A DNA stretch of 64,000 bases, from NCBI RefSeq assembly GCF_025913575.1, contig NZ_CP109785.1:2542001-2606000 (forward strand), written 5' to 3'. Below the pieces are notes generated by a model, which saw only the letters and a list, made by a program, of their open reading frames with translations, was not told where the DNA came from and did not search any database. Every line of letters starts with the position of its first letter. Position 1 is the stretch's first letter. Shown piece by piece: positions 55,835 to 64,000 of this stretch. A program made the translations under genes and the position numbers. Origin of the DNA: Halocatena marina. Lineage in GTDB: Archaea > Halobacteriota > Halobacteria > Halobacteriales > Haloarculaceae.

Positions 55835-57238
55835 TCACAGCGCTCGTTCGATAGCCGTCGCTACACTTCGTGCTTTCTCTGCGAGGGAGTCGGTCACCTC
55901 GCCTCGTTCGAGTGCCACATTGAGTTCGGCATCGTCGACGCGCTCGACGGTTCCGTCTGCGTGCTTTACCACATCGACGTGGAGATCGACGTACCGAGCC
56001 GTATGTGGGAAGAGTTCGACAGGGGTACAGACGTTGACGTACGTTCCTCTGCGCTCGCCATCAGATCCACGGTAGACGGTTGGATACCACCAGCGTCCCT
56101 CTTTCAGTTTCGTGATAGCGACATCGCCTGCCTGCCGTTCGACACCGAGCGCATCGTACGATCCGCCAGGAGACATCTGCCGTTCGAGCGTGATCGTCCC
56201 CGCCGGGTCGTAGTCGGTCACTTCGCCCCGGCCGAGAGTAATGCATCTTCCGTCTGGTTTGCCGTGGCTGATCGTAATGCGGTCTCCTTTCTGCGGACCG
56301 AATCGTCGCGCTGTCACGTCGAACGGGAACGATTCTGTATCACTGCGTGGTGATTCACAGATCGCTTCGGCGAAGTCAACGGCCGCGCTCGCGGTCTCGG
56401 TTCCGGCTTTGATGCGGTGGTGACCAGACATTGTCGCTGTCACCGACCGTCGCTGTTCGTCGAGGGCAAAGCGCGACTCCCTGCCGAACCAAACCCACGC
56501 TGTCCGGGGAGCTGTGAGCCGATCCGGAGCACTAATATCGCTGTTGTGTGCGCTATCGATCCGCTCGGCGCGATCGTTGAGATCTGCCATCGCTGCTTCG
56601 AGAACGTCGAATCCGACATCGGTGGCTCGGTCACGCCACCGAATGGCCCACCCGTCTCGTGGTTCGTTCGGAAGGAGATCAACAAAATCGATCGACGAGG
56701 TTTCTCTCTCACCGCCACGCATCAATCGCGCGAAGCCGTTCGAAACCGACACTTTCGTTCGAAGAACCGGACGGTCGTCCTCCCACGGTGGAACCGCTTC
56801 TTCCACCTGAACCCGGACGTTATCGTCCTCCTCGACGTATTCGGTGTTCGCGTAGGAGAGATACCCCTCGCTTTTGCCTCCGGTTTCGTCTGTGCTCTTG
56901 TTCTCTCCGAGATCGACCACAGCTCCGTTGGCGTGAGTCTCTTTCACACGGCCGTCGAAAATTGCCTCAGAGGGTGTCGGATCCGGCCACGCAAGCGTAT
57001 CGATACCGGTACGTCGAAGGGTATCGACGATGGTATCGACGTTCTCGGTCTCTTCACCGCTAACGCGCACGCCCTGTCGGTCGTCGCTCGATGCGATCGT
57101 GACCGCGGCTGGTGTATCGGGAAACGATGCTTCAAAGCGGGCACGGATCGGTTCTGAACCTTGAACGATCTCGTGCTCCGAGGAGAGGAGTCGCGTCAGC
57201 GCAGTCGCGTAAATTCCCCGGATTCGGACGGTCGTCAT
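55835..57238 (-). CDS. FAU-1/RNase E-G-like RNA-binding protein (DUF402 C-terminus)
   Basis: 467 residues, near the archaeal FAU-1 length. The N-terminal part has an S1-like insert (about 105-160: RVKETHANGAVVDLGENKS, EGYLSYAN, RVQVEEAVPPW) and the C-terminal quarter (about 330-455) is the DUF402 domain: EGRWWYPTVYRGSDGERRGTYVNV, VDLHVDVVKHADGTVERVDDAEL. FAU-1 binds AU-rich RNA and is linked to rRNA 5' processing. The start overlaps the stop of the upstream small gene (ATGA). Confidence 0.85.
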   Translation of the reverse strand: MTTVRIRGIYATALTRLLSSEHEIVQGSEPIRARFEASFPDTPAAVTIASSDDRQGVRVSGEETENVDTIVDTLRRTGIDTLAWPDPTPSEAIFDGRVKETHANGAVVDLGENKSTDETGGKSEGYLSYANTEYVEEDDNVRVQVEEAVPPWEDDRPVLRTKVSVSNGFARLMRGGERETSSIDFVDLLPNEPRDGWAIRWRDRATDVGFDVLEAAMADLNDRAERIDSAHNSDISAPDRLTAPRTAWVWFGRESRFALDEQRRSVTATMSGHHRIKAGTETASAAVDFAEAICESPRSDTESFPFDVTARRFGPQKGDRITISHGKPDGRCITLGRGEVTDYDPAGTITLERQMSPGGSYDALGVERQAGDVAITKLKEGRWWYPTVYRGSDGERRGTYVNVCTPVELFPHTARYVDLHVDVVKHADGTVERVDDAELNVALERGEVTDSLAEKARSVATAIERAL

Positions 57239-57606
57239 AGACGGCTCGGGTCGTCTGTGAATCGAACGCGGTCGTGAACGGTCGGTCCGAGCGTGAGTTC
57301 GATTCGGTCATCGAGAACACGACCTCCTTCGACCGGAACGCCCCACGAGTCAAACCGAAGATAGCCGCGGATGTCCGCCGCGTGCGTGTAAAGATCGATA
57401 TACTCTACGGTGTGTTCTTGTGTCTCGCTTGCGCTGTGGGCACGGTCCATGTCCGAGTAGACGACCTCGTGTTCCTCGAAAAACGTCTCGATCTCGCTTG
57501 CTGTCTCGCGGGTGGCGGTGACCGCGTGCTCGGATGCCTCTCGAATCTCGTCCATCGAGAGACCAACCGCTCGCAACGCGGCTAGTGTCCGCTGATCGAA
57601 GTGCAT
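57235..57606 (-). CDS. Small conserved haloarchaeal protein (DUF7532-like)
   Basis: 123 residues from ATG 57606 (MHFDQRTLAALRAVGLSMDEI). An N-terminal helical half (about 1-55) is followed by a His/Asp-rich loop (SDMDRAHSASETQEHTVEYI) and a beta end (DSWGVPVEGGRVLDDRIELTLG). A longer open frame reaching 58011 is the antisense of riboflavin synthase and is not used. The stop overlaps the FAU-1 start by ATGA, so they are likely coupled. I know it only as a conserved haloarchaeal family; function open. Confidence 0.7.
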   Translation of the reverse strand: MHFDQRTLAALRAVGLSMDEIREASEHAVTATRETASEIETFFEEHEVVYSDMDRAHSASETQEHTVEYIDLYTHAADIRGYLRFDSWGVPVEGGRVLDDRIELTLGPTVHDRVRFTDDPSRL

Positions 57607-57711
57607 ACCGAGCGTGGGACGGCTGGAACCGAAAAGCCAGCGGTCTCCCCGTATCAACCCATCACCCACCGAGAACGGAACGCTTTCGGGCGACAGGCTG
57701 GTAGGAAATGT

Positions 57712-58377
57712 ATGTTCACTGGAATCGTCGAGGAAACTGGCGAAGTCGTCGCGGTCACCGACGCGGATGGGGGGCGTCGGATCCGCGTCGCGGGCTCGTT
57801 TTCGGATGAACTCACCACCGGACAGAGCATCGCTGTCAGTGGCTGCTGTCTCACCGTCGAAGATCACGACGACGACAGCTTCGAGCTGTTTCTCTCCCGA
57901 GAAACGACCGAGCGCACCTATCTGGGAACGATTGAGGCGGGCGACAACGTCAATCTCGAACGTGCGCTGTCGGCGAACGGACGATTCGACGGTCACGTCA
58001 TGCAGGGACACGTTGATGCGACCGCAGAGGTGGCACGGATCGAGCGGATCGGTGATGACTGGACGTTCGAATTCTCGCTCCCTGGCGATCTTGATCAGTA
58101 CGTCGTTGAGAAAGGATCGATCGCCGTTGATGGTATCTCGCTCACCGTCACAGACAATCAGGATGAGGATCGAACTGCAACGGAAACTGGATCACAAACG
58201 TTTTCGACCGCGATCATCCCCACGACGTACGAACTGACGAATCTCTCCGAGAAGCAGGTTGGTGATCCCGTCCACCTCGAAGTTGATATTCTTGCGAAGT
58301 ACGTCGAAGGGATGCTTTCGGACCACGAGACAGCGCGTGATCGGCTCAATCCCGCCAATCCCGGTCCAACACCATAA
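57712..58377 (+). CDS. Riboflavin synthase (trimeric, alpha-chain type)
   Basis: 221 residues from ATG 57712, giving the canonical MFTGIVEETGEV start; upstream codons to 57601 do not belong to the family. Two lumazine-binding repeats (1-95 and 96-200) each have G-S/T-AVDG or SGCCLTV cores: GQSIAVSGCCLTVEDHDDDS and GSIAVDGISLTVTDNQ. It converts two 6,7-dimethyl-8-ribityllumazine molecules to riboflavin. Such synthases in haloarchaea are of bacterial type. Divergent from the DUF7532-like gene. Confidence 0.95.
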   Translation: MFTGIVEETGEVVAVTDADGGRRIRVAGSFSDELTTGQSIAVSGCCLTVEDHDDDSFELFLSRETTERTYLGTIEAGDNVNLERALSANGRFDGHVMQGHVDATAEVARIERIGDDWTFEFSLPGDLDQYVVEKGSIAVDGISLTVTDNQDEDRTATETGSQTFSTAIIPTTYELTNLSEKQVGDPVHLEVDILAKYVEGMLSDHETARDRLNPANPGPTP

Positions 58378-58394
58378 CTACGCGTTTCGTTCGC

Positions 58395-59423
58395 TTATCC
58401 ATCGAACTCCGTTCGCTCGACAGCAATCGAGTGTTCGTCGTCGTCCGTGTCTCCGCAAATTTCTCGGTATGTCCGCCGATACTGATCGAGCTTCCGGAAG
58501 AGGAGGTAGCCGAAAAATCCCTGATAGATGAGCACAAATCCGAAAAAGAGCACGATGACTGGCACCGACGGGAACACGGCGTTGACAGCACCGACGACGA
58601 GTGCGACCAGCGTGTTGTAGCTGGCATGGATGAACGCCGCAATGAGGAGTCCCTTGACGATGATGGGACCGGACCGGCCGGGGTTAAATTTCGCTAATCC
58701 GAGATAATACCCCGCGAAAGCGGAGTAGATGACGTGGCCCGGCCCAGCAAGCGCCCGGGTCGCAGTGATGTCGGTCCCAGCTACAATATCTTGCAGCACG
58801 ATCGCCCCAGACGGCGCTCCGATGAGGCTCAGTCCACGGATGATGTAGATGGCGTTCTCAATGGTTGCGAACCCGAGCCCAGCCACAGCACCGTATATTG
58901 CTCCATCGATGACGGCGTTGAAACTCGGCTTTCGGTAGGCATAGAGACGCACAGCGAGGAGCTTTACTCCCTCCTCAACCGGCCCTACGACCAAGTAAAA
59001 AAAGAAAATAAAGCCGAACGGAATGGACTGAACGATCGAGAAGCTGGTGTTAACGACGGATGCGAAACTCGCAAACAACACACTGAGAACGAACGTCGCT
59101 GCAATGAGATCGATCGGTTCGGATGTCGTAACGTCTGTGACGTAGACGTACGCCACAAGCGCTAACGCTGGTATCGCAGAAAGCAACGTCAGTATACCAA
59201 CGGTAGGAACGGATTCCGTTCGGAGTTCCGTGAACGCCCCGATGAGAATGAGTATTGTGATGATGAGCGCTGCAAAAACGGTCCCCCACCGTATGCCTAC
59301 GAGCCCCAAGCTGTAGAGTCTCGTTGCCAACCGATCGAGTGCCGTCCGAGGCTCCCACGTCGCCACGTCGTACAGGTCGCGTGATTGGTTGGCCCGAGTT
59401 TCAACCGGATCACGTCTCGTCAT
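58395..59423 (-). CDS. PrsW-type intramembrane metalloprotease
   Basis: 342 residues from ATG 59423 with about nine membrane helices; a CTTATAC box at 59445-59451 supports that start. The glutamate-rich EEGVKLLAVRLYAYRKP, the GLGFATIENAIYI helix, GHVIYSAFAGYYLG and FIHASYNTLVALV match the PrsW/glutamic-type CAAX-like protease layout. In bacteria PrsW cleaves an anti-sigma factor; in archaea the substrate is unknown. It ends 18 bp from the convergent riboflavin synthase gene. Confidence 0.88.
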   Translation of the reverse strand: MTRRDPVETRANQSRDLYDVATWEPRTALDRLATRLYSLGLVGIRWGTVFAALIITILILIGAFTELRTESVPTVGILTLLSAIPALALVAYVYVTDVTTSEPIDLIAATFVLSVLFASFASVVNTSFSIVQSIPFGFIFFFYLVVGPVEEGVKLLAVRLYAYRKPSFNAVIDGAIYGAVAGLGFATIENAIYIIRGLSLIGAPSGAIVLQDIVAGTDITATRALAGPGHVIYSAFAGYYLGLAKFNPGRSGPIIVKGLLIAAFIHASYNTLVALVVGAVNAVFPSVPVIVLFFGFVLIYQGFFGYLLFRKLDQYRRTYREICGDTDDDEHSIAVERTEFDG

Positions 59424-59515
59424 AGTGGAACATCTCATGGGAGTGTATAAGACGCTTCGTTGCGCGACTCGAAAATATCTCCAGAAATGTCAATGGGAAT
59501 CTATTAGCCGGTAAG

Positions 59516-59521
59516 TTTATT
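59516..59521 (+). promoter_or_regulatory. TATA-like box of the zinc-ribbon gene
   Basis: TTTATT, 27-32 nt before ATG 59548. Confidence 0.5.
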
Positions 59522-59547
59522 GCAATGTCATACCATGACACGATTGT

Positions 59548-59733
59548 ATGGTGCTTGGGAAAGACGATATGTTCGACACGTTTCTTTCACAGCGTGGACA
59601 CAGAACCGAATCCGAGCGGGTGGGCTGGGAGAAGGACTATAACAAAAAGCAGTGTCCGGAGTGTGGCGGGTTGCACGATTCGTCTGCCACAGAGTGTTCA
59701 GTCTGTGGCTGGACGCCGTATGAGCCAAGCTGA
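59548..59733 (+). CDS. Small zinc-ribbon protein (HVO_0416-like)
   Basis: 61 residues. A short helical N-terminus (MFDTFLSQRGHRTESERVGW) is followed by a four-cysteine ribbon: Cys36, Cys39 (QCPECGG) and Cys50, Cys53 (ECSVCGW). This is a known type of haloarchaeal micro-protein with a single zinc ribbon. A role in regulation is likely, but not shown. Leaderless start at 59548; the internal ATG at 59569 is an alternative. Confidence 0.75.
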   Translation: MVLGKDDMFDTFLSQRGHRTESERVGWEKDYNKKQCPECGGLHDSSATECSVCGWTPYEPS

Positions 59734-59844
59734 GTCAGCAGGCAAAGATCGAATCGGTGTCGAGATGTAATTACTAACGGACGGGACTCCGTTCGTTTCA
59801 ATTCGATGGTCTAACCGTCTGTTTCGCCAGACGAAGTCACGTGA

Positions 59845-59851
59845 CTTATAC
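59845..59851 (+). promoter_or_regulatory. TATA box of the UvrD-like helicase gene
   Basis: CTTATAC, 23-29 nt before ATG 59874; selects this ATG over the in-frame upstream codon at 59841. Confidence 0.5.
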
Positions 59852-59873
59852 TGCTGGACGCCCTGTACCCTCC

Positions 59874-61703
59874 ATGACTCAGACGCGTGTGACTCGGTTG
59901 TTCGGCGGACCGGGATGTGGGAAAACGACGGCATTACTTGACCGTGTCGATGAGATGCTCGAATCGGGTGTCCAGATCGAGGATATTCTCATCGTTTCGT
60001 ACACCCGTGCAGCGGCCGCAGAGGTGCGAGAGCGGTTGGCAGAGCGCCTCGATCGCAGTCCTCGATCGCTCCGGAGCAACGTCTGTACGATGCACGCGAA
60101 AGCATACGAGCTCCTCAATCTCTCCCGGCAAGACGTGGTGAGCGAGAAACACAAACAGGAGTTCTGTGAGGATTACGGCCTCGAGTACGAGGACGAGTAC
60201 GACTCATCTCGTCGCCGATCATCGCGGTCGACGACAATCGGCAACAAGATTATCGCAACGAGTCAGTGGCTCCAGCGTACCCGCCGTGAGGTCTCCGAGT
60301 GGCACGATGTTCCGTTCCAGTGGGATGTCGAGACGGTTCGACTTCCACCAGATATCGACCCGAACGCCCAAACAGGAAACAAGTACACACCGACGTGGTC
60401 GACTGATGACGATCGCATCGACGTGCCCCAGACAATCAGTGCGTGGCGAAGCTATAAGGGTGCGAACGATCTCATCGGATTCGCGGATATGCTTAAACGA
60501 GTACAACAGCGCTCACTCGTTCCATCGGTTGATTACCTCGTTATCGACGAGTTTCAGGATATCACAACCCTCCAGTACTCAGTCTACGACGAGTGGAAAT
60601 CACACATGGAAAAAGTGCTCATTGCCGGTGATGACGACCAGGTCGTCTATGCATGGCAGGGTGCCGATCCCATGTTGCTCCTCGAAGAGGGAGGAGAAAA
60701 CATCGTTCTGGATACGTCCTATCGACTTCCTTCACGCATTCTCAACGTCGTGAACCGCGAAATTTCCCACGTCGAGAAGCGCCAAGAGAAAAATTTCCTC
60801 CCACGTATGGAGGGTGGCGTAGTCGAGGCCGTCCGCAATCCTTCGATGTACGATTTGATGCGCAACGTCCGTGCGACGATCGAAGAGGACGACGGCAGTG
60901 TTATGGTTCTCTTTCGGGCACGCTATCAGATGTTCCAGTTCATGGATGAGTTCATCGATCAGGGCATCCCGTTTCGGACGATGACCGACCAGCGAATGTG
61001 GACCGACCGTCTTACGGACTACATCAACGCGGTCGAAGCACTCGAAGACGACGAACCACTCACGGCGCTCCAAGCGCGACGACTCGCAGAGATGCTCGAT
61101 AGTGCTGCGTTCGGGACAGGAGAGCGTGATGATCTGTTCGATGCAGTCGACGAGCGACAGGAGTCGGTGGGCATCGATGATCTCAACGAGATCGAAGTCA
61201 AGCCGTCGTTCGTCAAAGAGCACGCTCCGTTTGCGCCGGGTCGTTCGAGCGCCGACGACATGGTTCATAAGGTTACGAACTACCAGAAGCGATCGATCCG
61301 GGCGTACTTCTCCGGTCCGTATCAGGATATTGACCGCGCTCGTGTTCGTGTGGGTACAATCCATAGTGCGAAGGGTCGAGAGGCAGACCACGTCTTCGTC
61401 GCCACCGACCTCACCGAAAAAGTCGTCGAGCAGATGGCTGCCACAGTGGATAACCAAGAGAATGTCCCCGGTGTCGAGCAGTTCACAAAACACACCGATC
61501 CCGTTCCGACACTGACTGACAACGAACGACGCGTCTTTTACGTTGGTATGTCCCGGGCCCGCGAACGGCTCGTTATTCTCGAAAATCTCGTCGACGGCGC
61601 ACCAACGCTCCCGATCGATGTGCTTCTCAACAACCAACCGTCGGACCGCGCGCTCGAAGAGCTCGTCGCCGAGGCACAAGAACCACCTGTAACAGCTTCG
61701 TGA
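59874..61703 (+). CDS. UvrD/PcrA-type superfamily 1 DNA helicase
   Basis: 609 residues from ATG 59874 (MTQTRVTRLFGGPGCGKTTA). SF1A motifs: Walker A GGPGCGKT (11-18), SYTRAAAAEVRERL (motif Ia), VIDEFQDITTLQY (Walker B, DEFQD), GDDDQVVYAWQGADP (motif III), SYRLPSRILNVVN (motif IV), TIHSAKGREADHVFV (motif V), VFYVGMSRARERLVIL (motif VI). It unwinds DNA 3'-5' in repair or rescue. Short compared with bacterial UvrD, normal for haloarchaeal relatives. It ends 16 bp from the convergent membrane-protein gene. Confidence 0.93.
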   Translation: MTQTRVTRLFGGPGCGKTTALLDRVDEMLESGVQIEDILIVSYTRAAAAEVRERLAERLDRSPRSLRSNVCTMHAKAYELLNLSRQDVVSEKHKQEFCEDYGLEYEDEYDSSRRRSSRSTTIGNKIIATSQWLQRTRREVSEWHDVPFQWDVETVRLPPDIDPNAQTGNKYTPTWSTDDDRIDVPQTISAWRSYKGANDLIGFADMLKRVQQRSLVPSVDYLVIDEFQDITTLQYSVYDEWKSHMEKVLIAGDDDQVVYAWQGADPMLLLEEGGENIVLDTSYRLPSRILNVVNREISHVEKRQEKNFLPRMEGGVVEAVRNPSMYDLMRNVRATIEEDDGSVMVLFRARYQMFQFMDEFIDQGIPFRTMTDQRMWTDRLTDYINAVEALEDDEPLTALQARRLAEMLDSAAFGTGERDDLFDAVDERQESVGIDDLNEIEVKPSFVKEHAPFAPGRSSADDMVHKVTNYQKRSIRAYFSGPYQDIDRARVRVGTIHSAKGREADHVFVATDLTEKVVEQMAATVDNQENVPGVEQFTKHTDPVPTLTDNERRVFYVGMSRARERLVILENLVDGAPTLPIDVLLNNQPSDRALEELVAEAQEPPVTAS

Positions 61704-61719
61704 GGTGTATAATCGGTAG

Positions 61720-61989
61720 TTAGTCTCCTTTTTTTCCACGCTCACTCTGTTCTGTTTCGTCGTCGGTTTTCACGATGGCGCTGGTAACCCGCCGGGCGGC
61801 CATGCCAGGAATGTCACCCGGTGTCGTGACGTACTCTTCGAAGACGACCATCAGTACGGCGAGCGCCACAAAGACCCCACCGAGAAACTGACGGCCCGAA
61901 AATAAAAAGTTCAGACCAAATAGTCCGACAGGGATAGCGAACGCAACCGTGAGTGCGAGCGTGATCGTTCCTGTGATGCTCTTCACCAT
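61720..61989 (-). CDS. Small haloarchaeal membrane protein
   Basis: 89 residues from ATG 61989 (MVKSITGTITLALTVAFAIP). Two hydrophobic helices (about 5-30 and 36-55) are followed by a cytoplasmic tail (VTTPGDIPGMAARRVTSAIV..., ending in a Lys/Glu-rich stretch). A TTTTAC box at 62015-62020 sits 26-31 nt upstream of 61989, so I prefer it to the in-frame ATG at 62031. This looks like a common haloarchaeal family; function unknown. Confidence 0.65.
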   Translation of the reverse strand: MVKSITGTITLALTVAFAIPVGLFGLNFLFSGRQFLGGVFVALAVLMVVFEEYVTTPGDIPGMAARRVTSAIVKTDDETEQSERGKKGD

Positions 61990-62052
61990 GTAGGTGTCGT
62001 CAGGGATCCGTCGAGTAAAATCGTTCGACAACGGTTGATGAGCGCGATTGAA

Positions 62053-62643
62053 TCAGTTTCCTTCGATCGCATCGATGACCATCGCGGCCGCAACGATAGC
62101 TTCCTTCGGTATGTCGGATGCATCGTCTATCGTAACCGTGTACTGATCTTTGAGCGAGAACTCTCCCTCAACAGAGCCAACGTGAGTATCGTCCGCATCG
62201 GTGATTTCGTACTCGTGTGGAATGAGTTGGAAGATGATACCGATGTACGGGATGTGTCGTAGCACGTCCACGAGCTTACTGGTCGAACTAATGGTGGCGA
62301 TAAGCGCCTCCGAGTTCGGATCACGAATTTTCCACTTGTGCATGAACAGCTTCCAGTTTTTATCGAGGACGACCACCGGCTCCTCGGTGACATCGTCAAC
62401 GAGCATGTAGTTCCCGGCAACGTCAAGGATCCCTCCAGCCTTCACAGTGAACGCCGGATTGCCGTCACCGTCTAGGAACGGAAACTCCTCCTTGAGCTTG
62501 AACATTTTCTGCTTGCCCTGAAGGACGAGCTCACCGTTCGCGTCGTATGCCTTGTACTTGTTCCGGATCAACGACTGCACGACCGTGTACTCATCACCGT
62601 CCAACTCGACACCTTTCAGAACATCCTCGGTATTAACCGCCAC
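62053..62643 (-). CDS. LURP-one-related protein
   Basis: 196 residues. The pattern ...YTVVQSLIRNKYKAYDANGELVL, GKQKMFKLKEEFPFLDGDGN, VVVLDKNWKLFMHKWKI and a late GEFSLKDQYTVTIDDASDIP-like strand series match the LURP-one (tubby-like) beta-barrel family. A hydrophobic helix sits in the middle of the barrel (PKEAIVAAAMVIDAIEG near the end). Haloarchaea often encode several; a membrane-associated or phospholipid-linked role is suggested by the family, but no enzymatic activity is known. Confidence 0.8.
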   Translation of the reverse strand: MAVNTEDVLKGVELDGDEYTVVQSLIRNKYKAYDANGELVLQGKQKMFKLKEEFPFLDGDGNPAFTVKAGGILDVAGNYMLVDDVTEEPVVVLDKNWKLFMHKWKIRDPNSEALIATISSTSKLVDVLRHIPYIGIIFQLIPHEYEITDADDTHVGSVEGEFSLKDQYTVTIDDASDIPKEAIVAAAMVIDAIEGN

Positions 62644-62836
62644 AGTCAGTCACAGGATAGTCACTCGATTGCTGATAGATTAATGTTGTCTATTCCAACT
62701 GATATCGTGTCCACAATTCATGTATGGTTCTATAGAGAACGTACAATAACAATAATTTTGTACGTCAGTAATAGCGGTCCTCCGTAGAACATTCGTCGAA
62801 TCAGTATTTTTAGCGCGCTACTACCATACGATAGAC

Positions 62837-62844
62837 ATAAATAA
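62837..62844 (+). promoter_or_regulatory. TATA-like box of the second DUF4013 gene
   Basis: ATAAATAA, 23-30 nt before ATG 62867. Confidence 0.45.
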
Positions 62845-62866
62845 AGCCACACATGACCCATACGAA

Positions 62867-63658
62867 ATGTTAGAGAATGCACTGTTGTATCCACGGCGTG
62901 ATGGCGGGTGGCGAACGATACTGATTGGAGGGATATTGTCATTTTTTGGATTTCTCATCCTTCCGATTTTTCTATTGCACGGGTATACCGTCCGGTTGCT
63001 CCGATCGGCTGCGCTGGACGTAGATGAGCCACCTCAGTTCAACGATTGGGGTGAACTGTTCGTTGACGGGCTCAAGGCTTTTGCTATCAACATCGTATAC
63101 ATCTTCGTCCCGTATGTGCTCGTGCTCATCTCCGTGGGACTCACTGTGTTGGTTGGTGAAGCAGTGTTTGGGGGCGGAGCCGCTGTGGCTGGTCTCTCGA
63201 TCTTGGTCGGTCTCGTCGCAATGGTGTTTCTGCTTGTCGTAGCTTGCACACTTCCAGTCGCGTTGACCAACTTCGCGGTCGAGGACCGCCTTGGCGCAGC
63301 ATTCGAGGTTAAAAAAATCATCAGCGCAGTGTTTACTCGTGAGTACGGTATCGCTGTGCTCCTCTCAATCGGTGTCGGGGTTATTGTCGTCGTTGCGTTC
63401 ACCATCGTCGGACTTATCATTCAACTCATCTTCATCGCTGCTATATTAGGCGCAACCGGGGGAGCAGGCGGCGACCCGACGATGGGTCTCGGTGCGTCGT
63501 TCATCGGCATCATTGGTTTCATGGTTATGATCGGTGCCATTCTTATCGGGATATTTGTCGGATTTTATATACATATGGTCGTATACTATCTCCTCGGTCA
63601 GGGATGTGGACCTTCGCTCGTGAGTACTCCTCAAATTGAGAGTTCGACTTCTGAGTAG
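62867..63658 (+). CDS. DUF4013 family integral membrane protein
   Basis: 263 residues beginning MLENALLYPRRDGGWRTILI, the DUF4013 opening. About six hydrophobic segments include long Val/Gly/Ile-rich runs (GIAVLLSIGVGVIVVVAFTIVGLI and IIGFMVMIGAILIGIFVGF). The conserved GYTVRLLR then PPQFNDWGELFVDGLKAF aligns position for position with the copy at 6179-6886, so the two are paralogues. Function unknown. The leaderless start is supported by the box at 62837. Confidence 0.8.
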   Translation: MLENALLYPRRDGGWRTILIGGILSFFGFLILPIFLLHGYTVRLLRSAALDVDEPPQFNDWGELFVDGLKAFAINIVYIFVPYVLVLISVGLTVLVGEAVFGGGAAVAGLSILVGLVAMVFLLVVACTLPVALTNFAVEDRLGAAFEVKKIISAVFTREYGIAVLLSIGVGVIVVVAFTIVGLIIQLIFIAAILGATGGAGGDPTMGLGASFIGIIGFMVMIGAILIGIFVGFYIHMVVYYLLGQGCGPSLVSTPQIESSTSE

Positions 63659-63882
63659 TTCGCCGTTCGAGAAAGCAGGACAACAACCACTTCCGCACCG
63701 AATCAGTCGAATTGAGAGCACGAATCTGGAGACTGCGTTGATAAAAAGCGAAGCCAATCACGTTCACTTTCACTCCGGTAGCCGATCGTTCATGCCCGCG
63801 GAGAGTGCCGGTTTTTGTATGAGAGTAAATCAATGGAATCGAGACCGACAGTGTTTCACAGCACCAGATCGTTCCGAACACA

Positions 63883-64000
63883 ATGAGTGAGTTCATCGAG
63901 GTCCGGGGTGCTGAGGAGCACAATCTTAAGGACATCGACGTGTCCATCCCACGCGAGGAGTTCACCGTCGTCACAGGACTATCGGGATCGGGTAAGTCAT
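63883..64000 (+). CDS. uvrA: UvrA excision nuclease subunit, N-terminal fragment at window edge
   Basis: The last 118 nt give [20 protein letters not shown] followed by a first ABC Walker [10 protein letters not shown] (31-39), which are diagnostic of UvrA. The gene continues beyond the right edge. UvrA recognises bulky DNA lesions and loads UvrB in nucleotide excision repair. The 220 bp between it and the DUF4013 gene hold no feature I recognise. Confidence 0.93.
   Translation, partial: MSEFIEVRGAEEHNLKDIDVSIPREEFTVVTGLSGSGKS

Noticed and set aside
57607..58011. N-terminal extension of the DUF7532-like frame to 58011
   Set aside because: It is the antisense of riboflavin synthase; the family starts at MHFDQRT (57606).
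60732..61745. Open minus-strand frame of 337 codons
   Set aside because: Exact antisense of the UvrD-like helicase; no family resemblance. Long antisense frames are common in GC-biased haloarchaeal DNA.

Overview
The window is a stretch of haloarchaeal chromosome. Several things point to this: acidic proteins, Tat signal peptides with lipoboxes, bacterio-opsin-activator type (HTH-10) regulators, aPelota, archaemetzincin, ABCE1/RLI, a 53-residue Sec61-beta, FAU-1, and TATA-like boxes 24-33 nt upstream of start codons, as expected for leaderless mRNAs. GC content looks moderate for the group. I cannot name the genus. No rRNA, tRNA or CRISPR array was seen.

Layout. 1-8.8 kb: an exported LacZ-type beta-galactosidase encoded as two in-frame pieces, an acetamidase/formamidase divergent from an HTH-10 regulator, a DUF2267 protein, a DUF4013 membrane protein, Pelota and a GNAT acetyltransferase. 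8.9-10.3 kb: a tnpB-only IS200/IS605-type element with both end hairpins and a stop-interrupted tnpB. 10.3-16.3 kb: an RNase Z-like hydrolase, an Lhr helicase, a 48-codon leaderless gene, and a pentapeptide-repeat/pore-loop channel fusion. 16.4-20.5 kb: a duplicated beta-rich protein with a zinc knuckle, a DUF2617 protein translationally coupled to a membrane-anchored spermidine-synthase-like protein, and a Tat lipoprotein. 20.7-30.6 kb: a membrane protein, an UlaG-like hydrolase, a coiled-coil protein, a PQQ-propeller lipoprotein, a BCCT transporter and an XPD/DinG-like helicase. 30.6-37 kb: a thioesterase, two aldehyde dehydrogenases, an HTH-10 regulator, an MFS transporter and a truncated FAD-linked oxidase. 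37.2-49 kb: mostly housekeeping genes (dnaK, HAD phosphatase, UPF0146, archaemetzincin, ABCE1 with an EMC6-like partner, thioredoxin, Sec61-beta, pdxT, DUF151, hisE, NOG1-like GTPase, EngB). 49-53.3 kb: a gene-poor, decaying area with an enolase-superfamily dehydratase, a broken dihydrodipicolinate-synthase/KDG-aldolase-family gene, a beheaded Tat-signal ORF and an SDR dehydrogenase. 53.5-64 kb: an ABC-2 exporter, FAU-1, riboflavin synthase, PrsW, a zinc-ribbon protein, a UvrD-like helicase, a LURP-one protein, a second DUF4013 protein and the start of uvrA.

How the genes fit together. The sugar genes (beta-galactosidase, sugar-acid dehydratase, aldolase remnant, SDR) look like a catabolic capacity that is partly decayed. 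The RLI/EMC6-like pair, Pelota, Sec61-beta, FAU-1, NOG1-like and EngB are translation and secretion functions. The most unusual block is 14.2-19.7 kb: an ion-channel fusion, a beta-solenoid-like protein, DUF2617 and a membrane-bound aminopropyltransferase-like protein, which may form a membrane-associated polyamine or membrane-stress module. The function of that block is inference.
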